A DNA stretch of 64,000 bases. It comes from an uncultured Bacteroidales bacterium. Its GTDB lineage: Bacteria; Bacteroidota; Bacteroidia; Bacteroidales; Muribaculaceae. This document shows, piece by piece, positions 55,162 to 64,000 of the stretch. The position numbers were made by a program, and so were the translations under genes. The DNA lies in NCBI GenBank assembly GCA_945829225.1, contig CALZTY010000001.1, forward strand, positions 62,001-126,000, read 5' to 3'. A model generated the notes under the pieces. That model did no database searches and was not told the origin of the DNA. It was given only the letters and a program-made list of their open reading frames with translations. The number at the start of each line of letters is the position of its first letter. Positions within the stretch are counted from its first letter, which is position 1.

Positions 55162-57408
55162 TCAGCGACGGCGAGATTTGGAGCGTTGAGCCTTGCCTTT
55201 CTTGGTGGGTTTGGATGGCTTTGCAGCCTTAGTGGGGGTGTAGGCGAGGTCGGCGAGTCGGCGGGGCGGATTTTTCTCGTCGACGATGACGAGGTCGAGT
55301 TGCTTGCGGTCGAGGTTGCAACGAGCGACTTGTACCTTGACGTTGTCGCCGAGGCGGTATCGGTTGTTGCGTCGCCGCCCGACGAGGCAGTAGTTTTTCT
55401 CGTCGAAGTCGTAGTAGTCGTCGGCGAGGTCGCGGACTGGGACGAGCCCCTCGCACTTGTTGTCGTTGATTTCGACGTAGAGCCCCCACTCGGTGACGCC
55501 TGAGATGACGCCGTCGAATACTTCGCCGAGGTGGTCGTTCATGTACTCGACTTGCTTGTATTTGATTGAAGCACGCTCGGCGTTGGCGGCGAGTTGCTCT
55601 TGGTTGCTGGAGTGCTTGCAGAGGTCCTCGAGGCGCTCGATGTTGACCGATCTGCCGCCGTGGAGGTACCGCTCGAGGAGACGGTGAACCATCATGTCGG
55701 GGTAACGGCGGATGGGCGAAGTGAAGTGGGTGTAGTAGTCGAAGCCCAGTCCGTAGTGCCCGATGTTGTTGGTGGTGTAAATAGCCTTAGCCATGGCACG
55801 TACGGCGAGAGTGGCGAGGAGGTTTTCTTCGCCCTTGCCCTTGATGTCGACAAGCATGCGATTGAGCGAGCGGTTGACGTCGTGGGAGTTGCCGGATGTG
55901 CGGAGGCGGTAACCGAATGTTTTGGAGAGCTTGGCGAGGTCCTCGAGTTTGCCGGGGTCGGGCATATCGTGAACGCGATAGACAAAGGATTTGCCTTTTT
56001 TCTTGCCGGCGAGAGTGCCGACAAAGGTGGCGACGGCTCGGTTGGCGAGGAGCATAAATTCCTCGATGAGTTTGTTGGCGTCCTTGGACTCCTTGAAGTA
56101 AACGTCGATGGGGTGTCCTTTTTCGTCGATTTCGAATCGCACCTCGACGCGGTCAAAGTCGACTGAGCCGTTGTCAAATCGCTCCTTGCGGAGGATTTTG
56201 GCGAGGCGGTCGAGGGTAAGAATTTCGTTGGCGAAGTCGCCTTGACCGGTTTCTATCACTTGTTGTGCCTCCTCGTAGGTGAAACGGCGGTCGGAGCGGA
56301 TGACAGTACGTGCGATGTTGTGGCGAATGACTTTGCCCTTGTCGGTCATTTCGAAGATGACCGAGAAGGTGAGTTTATCCTCGTCGGGACGGAGGGAGCA
56401 GATTTCGTTGCAGAGGTGTTCGGGGAGCATGGGGACGACGCGGTCGACGAGGTAGACTGATGTGGCTCGGTCTTGCGCCTCGCGGTCGATGATGGTGTCG
56501 GGCTTGACGTAGTGGGTTACGTCGGCGATGTGGACGCCGACTTCCCAGTTGCCGTTGGGAAGGCGGCGGATAGAGAGGGCGTCGTCGAAGTCCTTGGCGT
56601 CCTTTGGGTCGATGGTGAAAGTGGTGACGTCGCGCATGTCGAGGCGGCGGCTTACCTCGTCGTCGGTGATGTCGGCATTGATGCGGTCGGCGGCTTTCTC
56701 GACAGCCGAGGGGTAGCGGTATGGCAAGCCGAACTCGGCGAGGATAGCGTGTATCTCGGTGTCATTTTCGCCGCTCTTGCCGAGGATGTCGACGATCTCG
56801 CCGGTGGGGCAGTTGGAGTCATCGCGCCAATCGACGATGCGGACGATGGCTTTGTCGCCGGTAGTGCCGCCGTGGAGGTGGCGACGGTCGATGAGGATGT
56901 CGGTGGCGAGGTATTTGGAGTCGGGTGTGAGTAGAGCGTAGTGCTTGTCGACGCGGAGTGTGCCGATGAAAGTTTGGTCTTTTTTCTCGACGATTTCGTT
57001 GACGATGGCTTCGGGTTCGCGACCTTTGACGCGAGCGGCGATGGTGACGAGGACACGGTCGCCGTTGAGGGCGTGCATGGAGTTGCGCTCGGCGACGAAG
57101 ATTGCCTCGTCGTCATCGTCGAGGATAACGCTGTTCTTGCCGTTGCGGAGTCGGACGAAGGTGCCCATTGCGGTGATGGTGTGAGTGGGGACCTTGTATT
57201 TGCCCGGGGCGACCTCGACGATGTTGCCATCAAAGGCTTGTTCGGCGAGGTAAAGAGCGACGGCTCGTTGTTGAGCGGGGGCGGTGAGCCCGATAGCGGC
57301 AGATACTTGCTTGTAGTTGAAGGTTTTGTTGCCGATGCCGACGATGTAAGCTTCGACGGCTCCGCGCATCATAGTTGTTTCGGCTGAGGTACGTTTGTTT
57401 TTTGCCAT
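55162..57408 (-). CDS. rnr: Ribonuclease R
   Basis: RNB domain TFTIDPKDAKDFDDALSIR..GVHIADVTHYV..PMLPEHLCNEICSLRPDEDKLTFS; C-terminal S1 domain and basic tail. Confidence 0.96.
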   Translation of the reverse strand: MAKNKRTSAETTMMRGAVEAYIVGIGNKTFNYKQVSAAIGLTAPAQQRAVALYLAEQAFDGNIVEVAPGKYKVPTHTITAMGTFVRLRNGKNSVILDDDDEAIFVAERNSMHALNGDRVLVTIAARVKGREPEAIVNEIVEKKDQTFIGTLRVDKHYALLTPDSKYLATDILIDRRHLHGGTTGDKAIVRIVDWRDDSNCPTGEIVDILGKSGENDTEIHAILAEFGLPYRYPSAVEKAADRINADITDDEVSRRLDMRDVTTFTIDPKDAKDFDDALSIRRLPNGNWEVGVHIADVTHYVKPDTIIDREAQDRATSVYLVDRVVPMLPEHLCNEICSLRPDEDKLTFSVIFEMTDKGKVIRHNIARTVIRSDRRFTYEEAQQVIETGQGDFANEILTLDRLAKILRKERFDNGSVDFDRVEVRFEIDEKGHPIDVYFKESKDANKLIEEFMLLANRAVATFVGTLAGKKKGKSFVYRVHDMPDPGKLEDLAKLSKTFGYRLRTSGNSHDVNRSLNRMLVDIKGKGEENLLATLAVRAMAKAIYTTNNIGHYGLGFDYYTHFTSPIRRYPDMMVHRLLERYLHGGRSVNIERLEDLCKHSSNQEQLAANAERASIKYKQVEYMNDHLGEVFDGVISGVTEWGLYVEINDNKCEGLVPVRDLADDYYDFDEKNYCLVGRRRNNRYRLGDNVKVQVARCNLDRKQLDLVIVDEKNPPRRLADLAYTPTKAAKPSKPTKKGKAQRSKSRRR

Positions 57409-57426
57409 ATCAATAAAGGATAAATT

Positions 57427-57456
57427 ATAACCCGTGTCGAGGGCGACACGGGTTAT
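57427..57456 (-). terminator. gyrB terminator
   Basis: Perfect 13-bp stem ATAACCCGTGTCG-AGGG-CGACACGGGTTAT. Confidence 0.85.
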
Positions 57457-57462
57457 AGTGTG

Positions 57463-59391
57463 TTATGCATCAATGTTAGCGTAAGTGGCGTTAGATTCGA
57501 TGAAGTCGCGACGTGGACCGACATCTTCGCCCATGAGCATTGAGAAAATGCGGTCGGCTTCGGCGGCATCGTTGATATTGACTTGCTTGAGGATGCGGTG
57601 CTCGGGACTCATGGTGGTATCTCGGAGCTCGACGTCGCTCATTTCGCCGAGACCTTTGTATCGGGTGACGGTTGTCTTGCCGGGGTGGGAGTCGATGAAA
57701 GCTTGGCGCTGTTGCTCGTTCCAGCAATATTCTTCGGCTTTGCCGCAGCGGCACTTGTAGAGAGGCGGTGTGGCGAGGTATAGGTATCCTTGCTCGATTA
57801 CCGGGCGCATGCGACGGAAGAAGAAAGTCATGAGGAGTGTGGCGATGTGAGCGCCGTCGACGTCGGCATCGGTCATGATGATGACCTTGTGGTAAGCGAG
57901 CTTGGAGATATTGACGGCTTCCTTGTCTTCATCGGTGCCCATGGTGACGCGGAGCGCACGGAAGAGGTTGGTGATTTCCTCGTTCTCGAAGATTCGGTGC
58001 TTCATAGCCTTCTCGACGTTGAGGATTTTGCCACGGAGGGGGAGGATGGCTTGGAATCGGCGGTCGCGGCCCTTCTTGGCGGTACCGCCGGCGGAGTCAC
58101 CCTCGACGAGGAATATTTCACATTCCTCGGCGATGCGGGAGGAGCAGTCGGCGAGCTTGCCGGGGAGACCGCCGCTCCACAGGGGAGTTTTGCGGAGGAC
58201 TTTCTCGCGGGCGGTGCGAGCGGCGTGGCGTGCTTGGGCGGCGAGGATAACCTTCTCGACGATGGCTTTGGCTTGCTTGGGGTGCTCCTCGAGGTATACC
58301 TTGAGCGCGTCGGATACGGCTACCTGGACGGCGCCCATGACCTCGTTGTTGCCGAGTTTGGTCTTGGTTTGACCCTCAAATTGAGGTTCGAGGACCTTGA
58401 CGGAGATTACGGCGGTGAGACCCTCGCGGAAGTCGTCGCTGGTGATTTCGACCTTGGCGTTCTTGAGGAGGTTGTTGTCGTCGGCATATTTTTTGAGGGT
58501 GAATGTCAAGCCGCGGCGGAAGCCGGTGAGGTGAGTGCCGCCCTCGATGGTGTTGATGTTGTTGACGAAGGAGTAGATGTTTTCGTTGTAACTATTGTTA
58601 TATGTGAGGGCAACTTCGACGGGGACGCCTTGGCGCTCGGTGTTGAGGTGTATGACGTCGTTGATGAGGGATTCCTTGGAGGAGTCGATGTATTGGACGA
58701 AGTCGCGGAGTCCGTCGGCAGAGTAGAAAGTCTCGGAGAGAGGCTCGGTGCCGTCATCGACGCGTAGGTCGGTGAGGGTGAGGGTGATGCCGGCGTTGAG
58801 GAAAGCGAGGTGGCGCAGGCGGGTGGCGAGGGTGGGGTAGTCGTAGACGGTGACGGTGAAGATGGTGTCATCGGGTTTGAAGGTGATGATGGTGCCGGTG
58901 TGGTCGCTGTCGCCGATTACCTTGAGCTCGGAGGTAGCCTTGCCACGGGAGTATTCTTGCATATAAGCCTTGCCGTTGCGGTGAACTTCGGCGCGGAGAT
59001 AGGTGGAGAGGGCGTTGACGCAAGAGACGCCGACGCCGTGCAAGCCACCGGAAACCTTGTAGGAGCCTTTGTCGAACTTGCCGCCGGCGTGAAGGACGGT
59101 GAGGACTACCTCGAGGGCGCTCTTGTGCTCCTTCTCGTGCATGTCAACGGGGATACCGCGGCCGTCGTCGACCACGGTGATGGAGTTGTCCTTATTGATA
59201 GTTACGTTGATGTTCTTAGCGTATCCTGCAAGGGCCTCGTCGATAGAGTTGTCGACGACCTCGTATACGAGGTGGTGGAGACCCTTGGCTGAAATGTCTC
59301 CGATGTACATAGCCGGGCGTTTGCGCACGGCTTCCAAGCCCTCGAGGACTTGGATTTTATTCGCATCGTAATTCTCGGTGTATTCTGCCAT
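57463..59391 (-). CDS. gyrB: DNA gyrase subunit B
   Basis: IQVLEGLEAVRKRPAMYIGDIS, VSGGLHGVGVSCVNALS, CEIFLVEGDSAGGTAKKGRDRRFQAILPLRGKILNVEKA. Confidence 0.97.
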   Translation of the reverse strand: MAEYTENYDANKIQVLEGLEAVRKRPAMYIGDISAKGLHHLVYEVVDNSIDEALAGYAKNINVTINKDNSITVVDDGRGIPVDMHEKEHKSALEVVLTVLHAGGKFDKGSYKVSGGLHGVGVSCVNALSTYLRAEVHRNGKAYMQEYSRGKATSELKVIGDSDHTGTIITFKPDDTIFTVTVYDYPTLATRLRHLAFLNAGITLTLTDLRVDDGTEPLSETFYSADGLRDFVQYIDSSKESLINDVIHLNTERQGVPVEVALTYNNSYNENIYSFVNNINTIEGGTHLTGFRRGLTFTLKKYADDNNLLKNAKVEITSDDFREGLTAVISVKVLEPQFEGQTKTKLGNNEVMGAVQVAVSDALKVYLEEHPKQAKAIVEKVILAAQARHAARTAREKVLRKTPLWSGGLPGKLADCSSRIAEECEIFLVEGDSAGGTAKKGRDRRFQAILPLRGKILNVEKAMKHRIFENEEITNLFRALRVTMGTDEDKEAVNISKLAYHKVIIMTDADVDGAHIATLLMTFFFRRMRPVIEQGYLYLATPPLYKCRCGKAEEYCWNEQQRQAFIDSHPGKTTVTRYKGLGEMSDVELRDTTMSPEHRILKQVNINDAAEADRIFSMLMGEDVGPRRDFIESNATYANIDA

Positions 59392-59497
59392 TGTTAATGC
59401 TTATAATCTTTGTTTTTTACTTTGCAAAGGTACGAAAAAATAAGCACGTGGGCAAGTGTGCGAGCGAATAAAAGTGAGAAAAAAACGAGGGGATAAA

Positions 59498-59570
59498 ATC
59501 CGATAAAATGGAGATTTTAACACTTTGAAATCCGATAAAAGGGCAAAAAAATGTTAAAATAATCCGATAA
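59498..59570. repeat. Three direct repeats ATCCGATAA with exact 32-bp period upstream of gyrB
   Basis: Copies begin at 59498, 59530 and 59562; first two extend to ATCCGATAAAA. Confidence 0.85.
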
Positions 59571-59579
59571 CCGGGAGGA

Positions 59580-60521
59580 TTAGAAGGGCTTGCGGTACTT
59601 GGAGTCGGAGGCGTCGTCGAGGATGCTGAGGTATGATGTGTAGCGAGAGGAGGCTACTAAGCCGCGGTCGAGGGCGTCGAGGACGGCACAGCCGGGCTCG
59701 TGGGTGTGTGTGCAGTTGCCGAAGCGGCATTGAGCCGACAGGGTGAAGAGTTCGGGGAAATAGTGAGCGACTTGGTATTTGTCGAAGTCGATGGTGCCGA
59801 AGCCTCGAACACCGGGAGTGTCAATGATGCGTCCGCCACCGGGGAGGTTGTAGAGTTCGCTGAACGTGGTGGTGTGCATGCCGGTGTCGTGGACGGCGGA
59901 GATTTCGGCTGTGCGGAGGTCGAGCCCTGGGATGAGGCTATTGATGAGTGTGGACTTGCCCACGCCTGAGTTACCGGAGAAGAGGGTGATTTTGTCGCAA
60001 AGGTACTCGCGGAGGGTGTCGATGCCCTCGCCGGTGACCGCCGAGAGGCGCATCACGGGATAGCCAATCGAGGTGTAGAGGTATTCGACGGCATCGAGTA
60101 GGGCGAGGACGTCGGGGTCGGTGAGAAGGTCAACTTTGTTGATGACTATGAGGGCGGGGACGTCGTAAGCGCCGGCGGTGGCGAGGAATCGGTCGATGAA
60201 TGTGGTGGACGTGGTGGGGTGAGCCAGGGTTACGACGAGCATGGCGCAGTCGACATTAGCGGCGATGATGTGCGCCTCCTTGGAGAGGTTGCTGGCGCGG
60301 CGAATGATGTAGTTGCGGCGGGGCGAAATGTCGGTGATGAAGGCAGTGCCGTCGGGAGCGGGGGCACCGATGGAGACGTGGTCGCCTACAGCGACGGGAT
60401 TGGTGGTGCGTATGCCGCGGATGCGGAAATTGCCTTTAATCTTGCAATTCACCTCGGGGGAGCCGTCGTCGGGAGCGACAACGTAGTGCGAGCCGGTGTT
60501 GCGGATGACGATGCCCTGCAT
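59580..60521 (-). CDS. rsgA: Ribosome small-subunit-dependent GTPase A
   Basis: [18 protein letters not shown] (circularly permuted GTPase), [29 protein letters not shown] zinc motif; ATG at 60521. Confidence 0.95.
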   Translation of the reverse strand: MQGIVIRNTGSHYVVAPDDGSPEVNCKIKGNFRIRGIRTTNPVAVGDHVSIGAPAPDGTAFITDISPRRNYIIRRASNLSKEAHIIAANVDCAMLVVTLAHPTTSTTFIDRFLATAGAYDVPALIVINKVDLLTDPDVLALLDAVEYLYTSIGYPVMRLSAVTGEGIDTLREYLCDKITLFSGNSGVGKSTLINSLIPGLDLRTAEISAVHDTGMHTTTFSELYNLPGGGRIIDTPGVRGFGTIDFDKYQVAHYFPELFTLSAQCRFGNCTHTHEPGCAVLDALDRGLVASSRYTSYLSILDDASDSKYRKPF

Positions 60522-60526
60522 AGTTG

Positions 60527-61300
60527 TCAGATGCGCTCGACGTCGGTGGCGCGGAGCCAAGCCGGTGTTGAGCCGTTGAGTCTAACTTTGTAATAGCGAG
60601 GTGATACGGGGTCGTCGGGAGTGGCGATGGAGTCGATAATCTTCACTTTGGTGCCCTCGTGGATAGGAACAACCTTTTCGGTCTGCTTGGGTTGTCGAGG
60701 TGAGGAGTTGAGCATAGTCGCCGGGGATGTGACGATAGCCTCGCTGTGGTCGTTGATGCGCGCGCGGGCATCAGATGCGACGATGAGCATATAAATCACG
60801 ACGAAAACCAAGATGATGCCACCGAAGAAGCCCACCTTGCGGAGCAAGACGTTTCCCGAGAAGATGTACAGGGCGACGGCGGCACATAGGACGATAAAGG
60901 ATATGAGGGCAACCCACGCCCAAGTGTTGGCGCTAAATGTGCATACTACATCGCGATGTAAGTTGCCGAAGAACGAATTGCCGTCCTCGATTTTGTCCTG
61001 GAGACGCGCCTTGACAAAGGCTAAGTTGGCGCGAGCGTCCTCGTTGGTGGGGTCGACGCGCAGGGCTCGCTCGTAGTTGAGGATTGCTTGAGCGACATTG
61101 CCGCGGCGGTAGTAGGCGTTGCCGAGGTTGTAATAGACATCAGACGAGGCACCATACTCGGCGAGGACTTGAGTGTATAGTGATATAGCCTCGCCGTATT
61201 GCTCGTTGTTGTATGCCGAGTCGGCGAGAGCGGGCTCAACGGCTCGAGCAGTTGAGCAGAAGAGTAATATGCTGAAAATCGAGAGGATAGCGTTCTTCAT
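60527..61300 (-). CDS. batE: BatE-like TPR protein
   Basis: Signal peptide, TPR ([28 protein letters not shown]), transmembrane helices, C-terminal SH3-like segment; adjacent to batD. Confidence 0.82.
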   Translation of the reverse strand: MKNAILSIFSILLFCSTARAVEPALADSAYNNEQYGEAISLYTQVLAEYGASSDVYYNLGNAYYRRGNVAQAILNYERALRVDPTNEDARANLAFVKARLQDKIEDGNSFFGNLHRDVVCTFSANTWAWVALISFIVLCAAVALYIFSGNVLLRKVGFFGGIILVFVVIYMLIVASDARARINDHSEAIVTSPATMLNSSPRQPKQTEKVVPIHEGTKVKIIDSIATPDDPVSPRYYKVRLNGSTPAWLRATDVERI

Positions 61301-61302
61301 AA

Positions 61303-63171
61303 TTAATTATTTTTAACCTTGACATCTTCAATAGCCTTGACGGCATTCTCGGCGCGGGCGAGGATATCAGCCATCGCCTCGTCGGAGCCGGAGGGAGTAA
61401 ATCGAGCCATCTCGCACTCGCCAAGGACGTTGATAACCGAGTTGACGGTAGTGTCGTCGACGCCAAATGCCGTGAGACGTTCGGCGATGACATCGCTGAT
61501 GAGGTTGGATGGCGGGATGCCCAATTTATCGCCTATGTACCCTTTGAGTGCCTTGGCTAATTCGTCGTAGAATTGCTCGGGACGGCGTTGTTTCATGAAG
61601 GAGCGTGAAGCCTTGAAGCGCTTGGCGACCACGCGCCCGGCACGAGCCAATCGGCGCCCGGCGACATCGGCAGCGCGACGCACATGGCGGCGATAAATGA
61701 TAATCACAGCAATCAGCGCGATGAAAGCCACGATGAAGGTCATCACGTACCATGTGGAGCCGAAGATGGGCTGAGGTGCCGTAGCGGGTACGGCGGGTAG
61801 GGGATGGATGTGGAGGATGTCGGTCATCTGAGTATCCACTTCCTTCTGCGTCGCTACCACAGCCGGACCGTTGCCACGGAGGATATTGAGGTTGAAACCG
61901 GTGGCGGTCACTGTCTCATATTTGCCCTTGGCAGGGTCGAAGTATATGAAGGTGAAGGGGTCGATATTGAACTTGCCGACTTCCTGGGGTACGAAAGGAT
62001 ATTCGGCTACGAATGAGCCGCGGTAGTTGTTGCCCGAGAAAGAGGCGTCAATATCGGTCTTGGGGGTGTAGGTCTCGAAGGTCGAGGGGAAGGGGATCTC
62101 GGGAGCGTTGAGATACTTGATGTTGCCCGAACCGCGGACAGTGAGGGTGTAGGTAGCCGACTCGTTGGAGCGAACAATCTGTGGTGCAACGGCGGCTTCG
62201 ACGGAGAATTGTCCCACAGCGCCGCTGAAGCCGGCAGGGCGAGGCTCGGGCAGGGGCTTGACATCGAGGGTGACCGTGTTGGTGGCGGTATTCATCTTGC
62301 GCGGCACCTCGCGGCGAGAGGGATAGTAGCCGCGAGTGACGGTCTCGTATTCAATGACATTTATCTCGTACTGACCCGACGAAATGCGCAGGCGACCGGA
62401 TTTCTGAGGATAAAGCAGATAGCGACGGATGACATAAGTCTCGTAGTTTCTGCCATTTATGCTTTCGATTTGTCCGCCACTGCCGCTGACGGGTAGGTCC
62501 TCGGAGAGGAAGCCGTCAAACTCGGGGAGGGTCACCGAGTTGAATTGATTCTCGATGCTGAAAGAGTGGTCGATATTGAGGCAGAGTTTGATATCAGCGA
62601 CCACCGGCTCCATCTCGTAGACCGAAGAGCGCGAGAAGGTAATAATGACCATAAGGTCTTGAGGTGTGGTGGTGCCGACACTTGATCCTATCACTTGAGC
62701 TTGAGGACGGCGACCGGGCGAGCCGGCGGAAGCCGAGCCGGATTGCTGACCGCCACCGTTGCCCAGCACGCGGATTTTTGCCGAGCGTGTGGTGTACTTG
62801 GTGCCGGCGACATTGATGCTCAGAGCCGGGATTGTCGTTTCGCCTTCAGCCTCAGGGATGTATGTGTATACCAGCGACAAGGTGTATGATGTACGGCTGC
62901 CGTTGCGCGAGTCAAAGGTGGATTCATATCCTTGAGTAACACCCGGACCCGAGTAGAGTCGCATGCCCTGAATGGCGGGATGCTCGGGCGTAGGGTTAGA
63001 GACGGAATTGATCGCATTGGGGTCGTCGCTGCGGAGCACATATGTCACACGGTAGTAACGACCGAGCACGGCATTTGTAGGTTGTTGCAACTCAAAAGTG
63101 GTCTTGGCGACAGCGCCGATTGCCGTAGCCAAGAGTATCAGTAATATGATTGCACGATTTCTCATAAGCAT
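61303..63171 (-). CDS. batD: BatD (oxygen-tolerance/BatD family) membrane protein
   Basis: BatD-type FELQQPTNAVLGRYYRVTYVL and VEAAVAPQIVRSNESATYTLTVRGSGNIKYLNAPEI; C-terminal TM and basic region. Confidence 0.9.
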   Translation of the reverse strand: MLMRNRAIILLILLATAIGAVAKTTFELQQPTNAVLGRYYRVTYVLRSDDPNAINSVSNPTPEHPAIQGMRLYSGPGVTQGYESTFDSRNGSRTSYTLSLVYTYIPEAEGETTIPALSINVAGTKYTTRSAKIRVLGNGGGQQSGSASAGSPGRRPQAQVIGSSVGTTTPQDLMVIITFSRSSVYEMEPVVADIKLCLNIDHSFSIENQFNSVTLPEFDGFLSEDLPVSGSGGQIESINGRNYETYVIRRYLLYPQKSGRLRISSGQYEINVIEYETVTRGYYPSRREVPRKMNTATNTVTLDVKPLPEPRPAGFSGAVGQFSVEAAVAPQIVRSNESATYTLTVRGSGNIKYLNAPEIPFPSTFETYTPKTDIDASFSGNNYRGSFVAEYPFVPQEVGKFNIDPFTFIYFDPAKGKYETVTATGFNLNILRGNGPAVVATQKEVDTQMTDILHIHPLPAVPATAPQPIFGSTWYVMTFIVAFIALIAVIIIYRRHVRRAADVAGRRLARAGRVVAKRFKASRSFMKQRRPEQFYDELAKALKGYIGDKLGIPPSNLISDVIAERLTAFGVDDTTVNSVINVLGECEMARFTPSGSDEAMADILARAENAVKAIEDVKVKNN

Positions 63172-63869
63172 TACCAGGGCTTATCGGTGTATGGTGTGCC
63201 GGGCACCACGCGTTGGTTGCGGCGCGTAGCATTTTCCTTATTCTGGACAGCTTGCATCATCTGCTGAGCGTTTTGCGAGGCTTGGGGTTCGGGCTCAGGC
63301 TGCTGTTGCTGCTGCTGCTGTTGTTGCTGCTGCTCTTGTTGTTGTTCTTGCTGTTGCTGCTGCTGAGGCTGTTCTTGCTGTTGTTCCTCCTTGCGTTGCA
63401 GGGCGAGCAGCAGGTTTTGCTTCGCCTTGACGTTGTCGGGGCGAAGCCGTAGCGATTGCTTGTAGCAATTTATGGCTTGGTCGAATTGATTGTCGTTGAA
63501 AGCCATATTTCCGAGGTTGTAAGCCGAGTTGGCAGCCAACTCGGGGTAATTCTTGTTTTGCGAGATGGATTGAAAGATTTCGGAGGCTTGTTTGCGCGGG
63601 TCGTTCTCGGTGCCCTTGTTGTCCTCCGAGGCGAGGTGAGTAAGTACAACAGCCTTGTTGTAAAGCCCGTAGACCGAGTTGGGGTTGAGAGCGAGCGCCT
63701 GCTCGTAGAGTTGAAGTGCCTCGTGGTAGTTACTGTCGTTGAACTGCTCGTTGCCACGGACGATGAGGTTGCGCTCAGCCTTGGTCGAGCCGGCGGGGAC
63801 GTCGGCTGCGAAGGCGGGAAAAGCGCTGCAAGCGGCTATTATAGCGAGTATTATGCCTTTCATCTTCAT
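63171..63869 (-). CDS. batC: BatC-like TPR protein with poly-Gln linker
   Basis: Signal peptide, TPRs (SAYNLGNMAFNDNQFDQAINCYKQSLRLRPDNVKAKQNLLLAL), Gln-rich stretch. Confidence 0.82.
   Translation of the reverse strand: MKMKGIILAIIAACSAFPAFAADVPAGSTKAERNLIVRGNEQFNDSNYHEALQLYEQALALNPNSVYGLYNKAVVLTHLASEDNKGTENDPRKQASEIFQSISQNKNYPELAANSAYNLGNMAFNDNQFDQAINCYKQSLRLRPDNVKAKQNLLLALQRKEEQQQEQPQQQQQQEQQQEQQQQQQQQQQQPEPEPQASQNAQQMMQAVQNKENATRRNQRVVPGTPYTDKPW
63294..63394 (-). repeat. CAG/CAA trinucleotide-rich tract encoding poly-Q in BatC-like protein
   Basis: Repeated tgctgttgctgctgctgctgttgttgctgctgctcttgttg on + strand. Confidence 0.85.
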
Positions 63870-64000
63870 TTCTTGGTAAAGAAATTAATGCGGCTCAGCC
63901 ATGTGTTCTTGCGGTCGAGGACAAAGATGTCAACGACCAAGAAGATGAGAGCCAGCCATGCAAACACCGGGAATTGCTCGGCGCCGGCACTGTATTTGAC
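63866..64000 (-). CDS. batB: BatB-like membrane protein, C-terminal fragment (window edge)
   Basis: Minus translation ..VKYSAGAEQFPVFAWLALIFLVVDIFVLDRKNTWLSRINFFTKK*; ATGA overlap with batC; synteny. Confidence 0.7.
   Translation of the reverse strand, partial: VKYSAGAEQFPVFAWLALIFLVVDIFVLDRKNTWLSRINFFTKK

Noticed and set aside
57790-58767. 325-aa plus-strand ORF opposite gyrB (also 52984-53952 opposite serC, 4668-5633 opposite susC, 18665-19219 opposite the LRR gene)
   Set aside because: Antisense shadows of well-supported genes, with low-complexity acidic composition and no recognisable domain.
63294-63394. CRISPR-like or tandem repeat array
   Set aside because: In-frame trinucleotide poly-Gln codons within batC; no spacer/repeat structure. 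No CRISPR array or cas gene was seen in the window.

Overview
This 64-kb window looks like a Bacteroidales chromosome (Muribaculaceae-like gene content; lineage is inference). From left to right it contains: (1) a fructan-type polysaccharide utilisation locus (PUL) with a divergent GH32, a LacI-like hybrid two-component sensor, SusC/SusD, a DUF4960-like lipoprotein, a second atypical GH32-like enzyme and two tandem paralogous secreted proteins; (2) a HipBA module; (3) an OmpA/TPR lipoprotein and a BspA-type LRR surface protein; (4) an AT-rich two-gene HTH + nucleotidyltransferase module; (5) an RSH (p)ppGpp synthetase/hydrolase overlapping a PgpH-like 7TM-HD phosphodiesterase, then PorW/SprE-like, PorX (REC-PglZ), TsaE and BirA; (6) tmRNA (ssrA, tag GENNLALAA) flanked by an AbiE-like NTase/AbiEi pair and an orphan secreted protein; (7) a long overlapping minus-strand cassette (DAHP synthase/chorismate mutase, GT2, acyltransferase, MtaB, DegT aminotransferase, two FdtA-like ketoisomerases, MINPP-like phosphatase) joined to a Wzx/Wzy/Wzc/Wza exopolysaccharide locus; (8) serA, serC, folB, rnr, gyrB, rsgA and batE-D-C-B. 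The best candidates for under-described biology are the HTH-NTase pair with its phased promoter repeats, the AbiE-like pair whose promoter is a perfect 34-bp palindrome, the internally duplicated tandem secreted paralogs of the PUL, and a three-copy 32-bp-phased ATCCGATAA repeat upstream of gyrB. All functional calls rest on motif and family recognition from the translated sequence. No database search was run.
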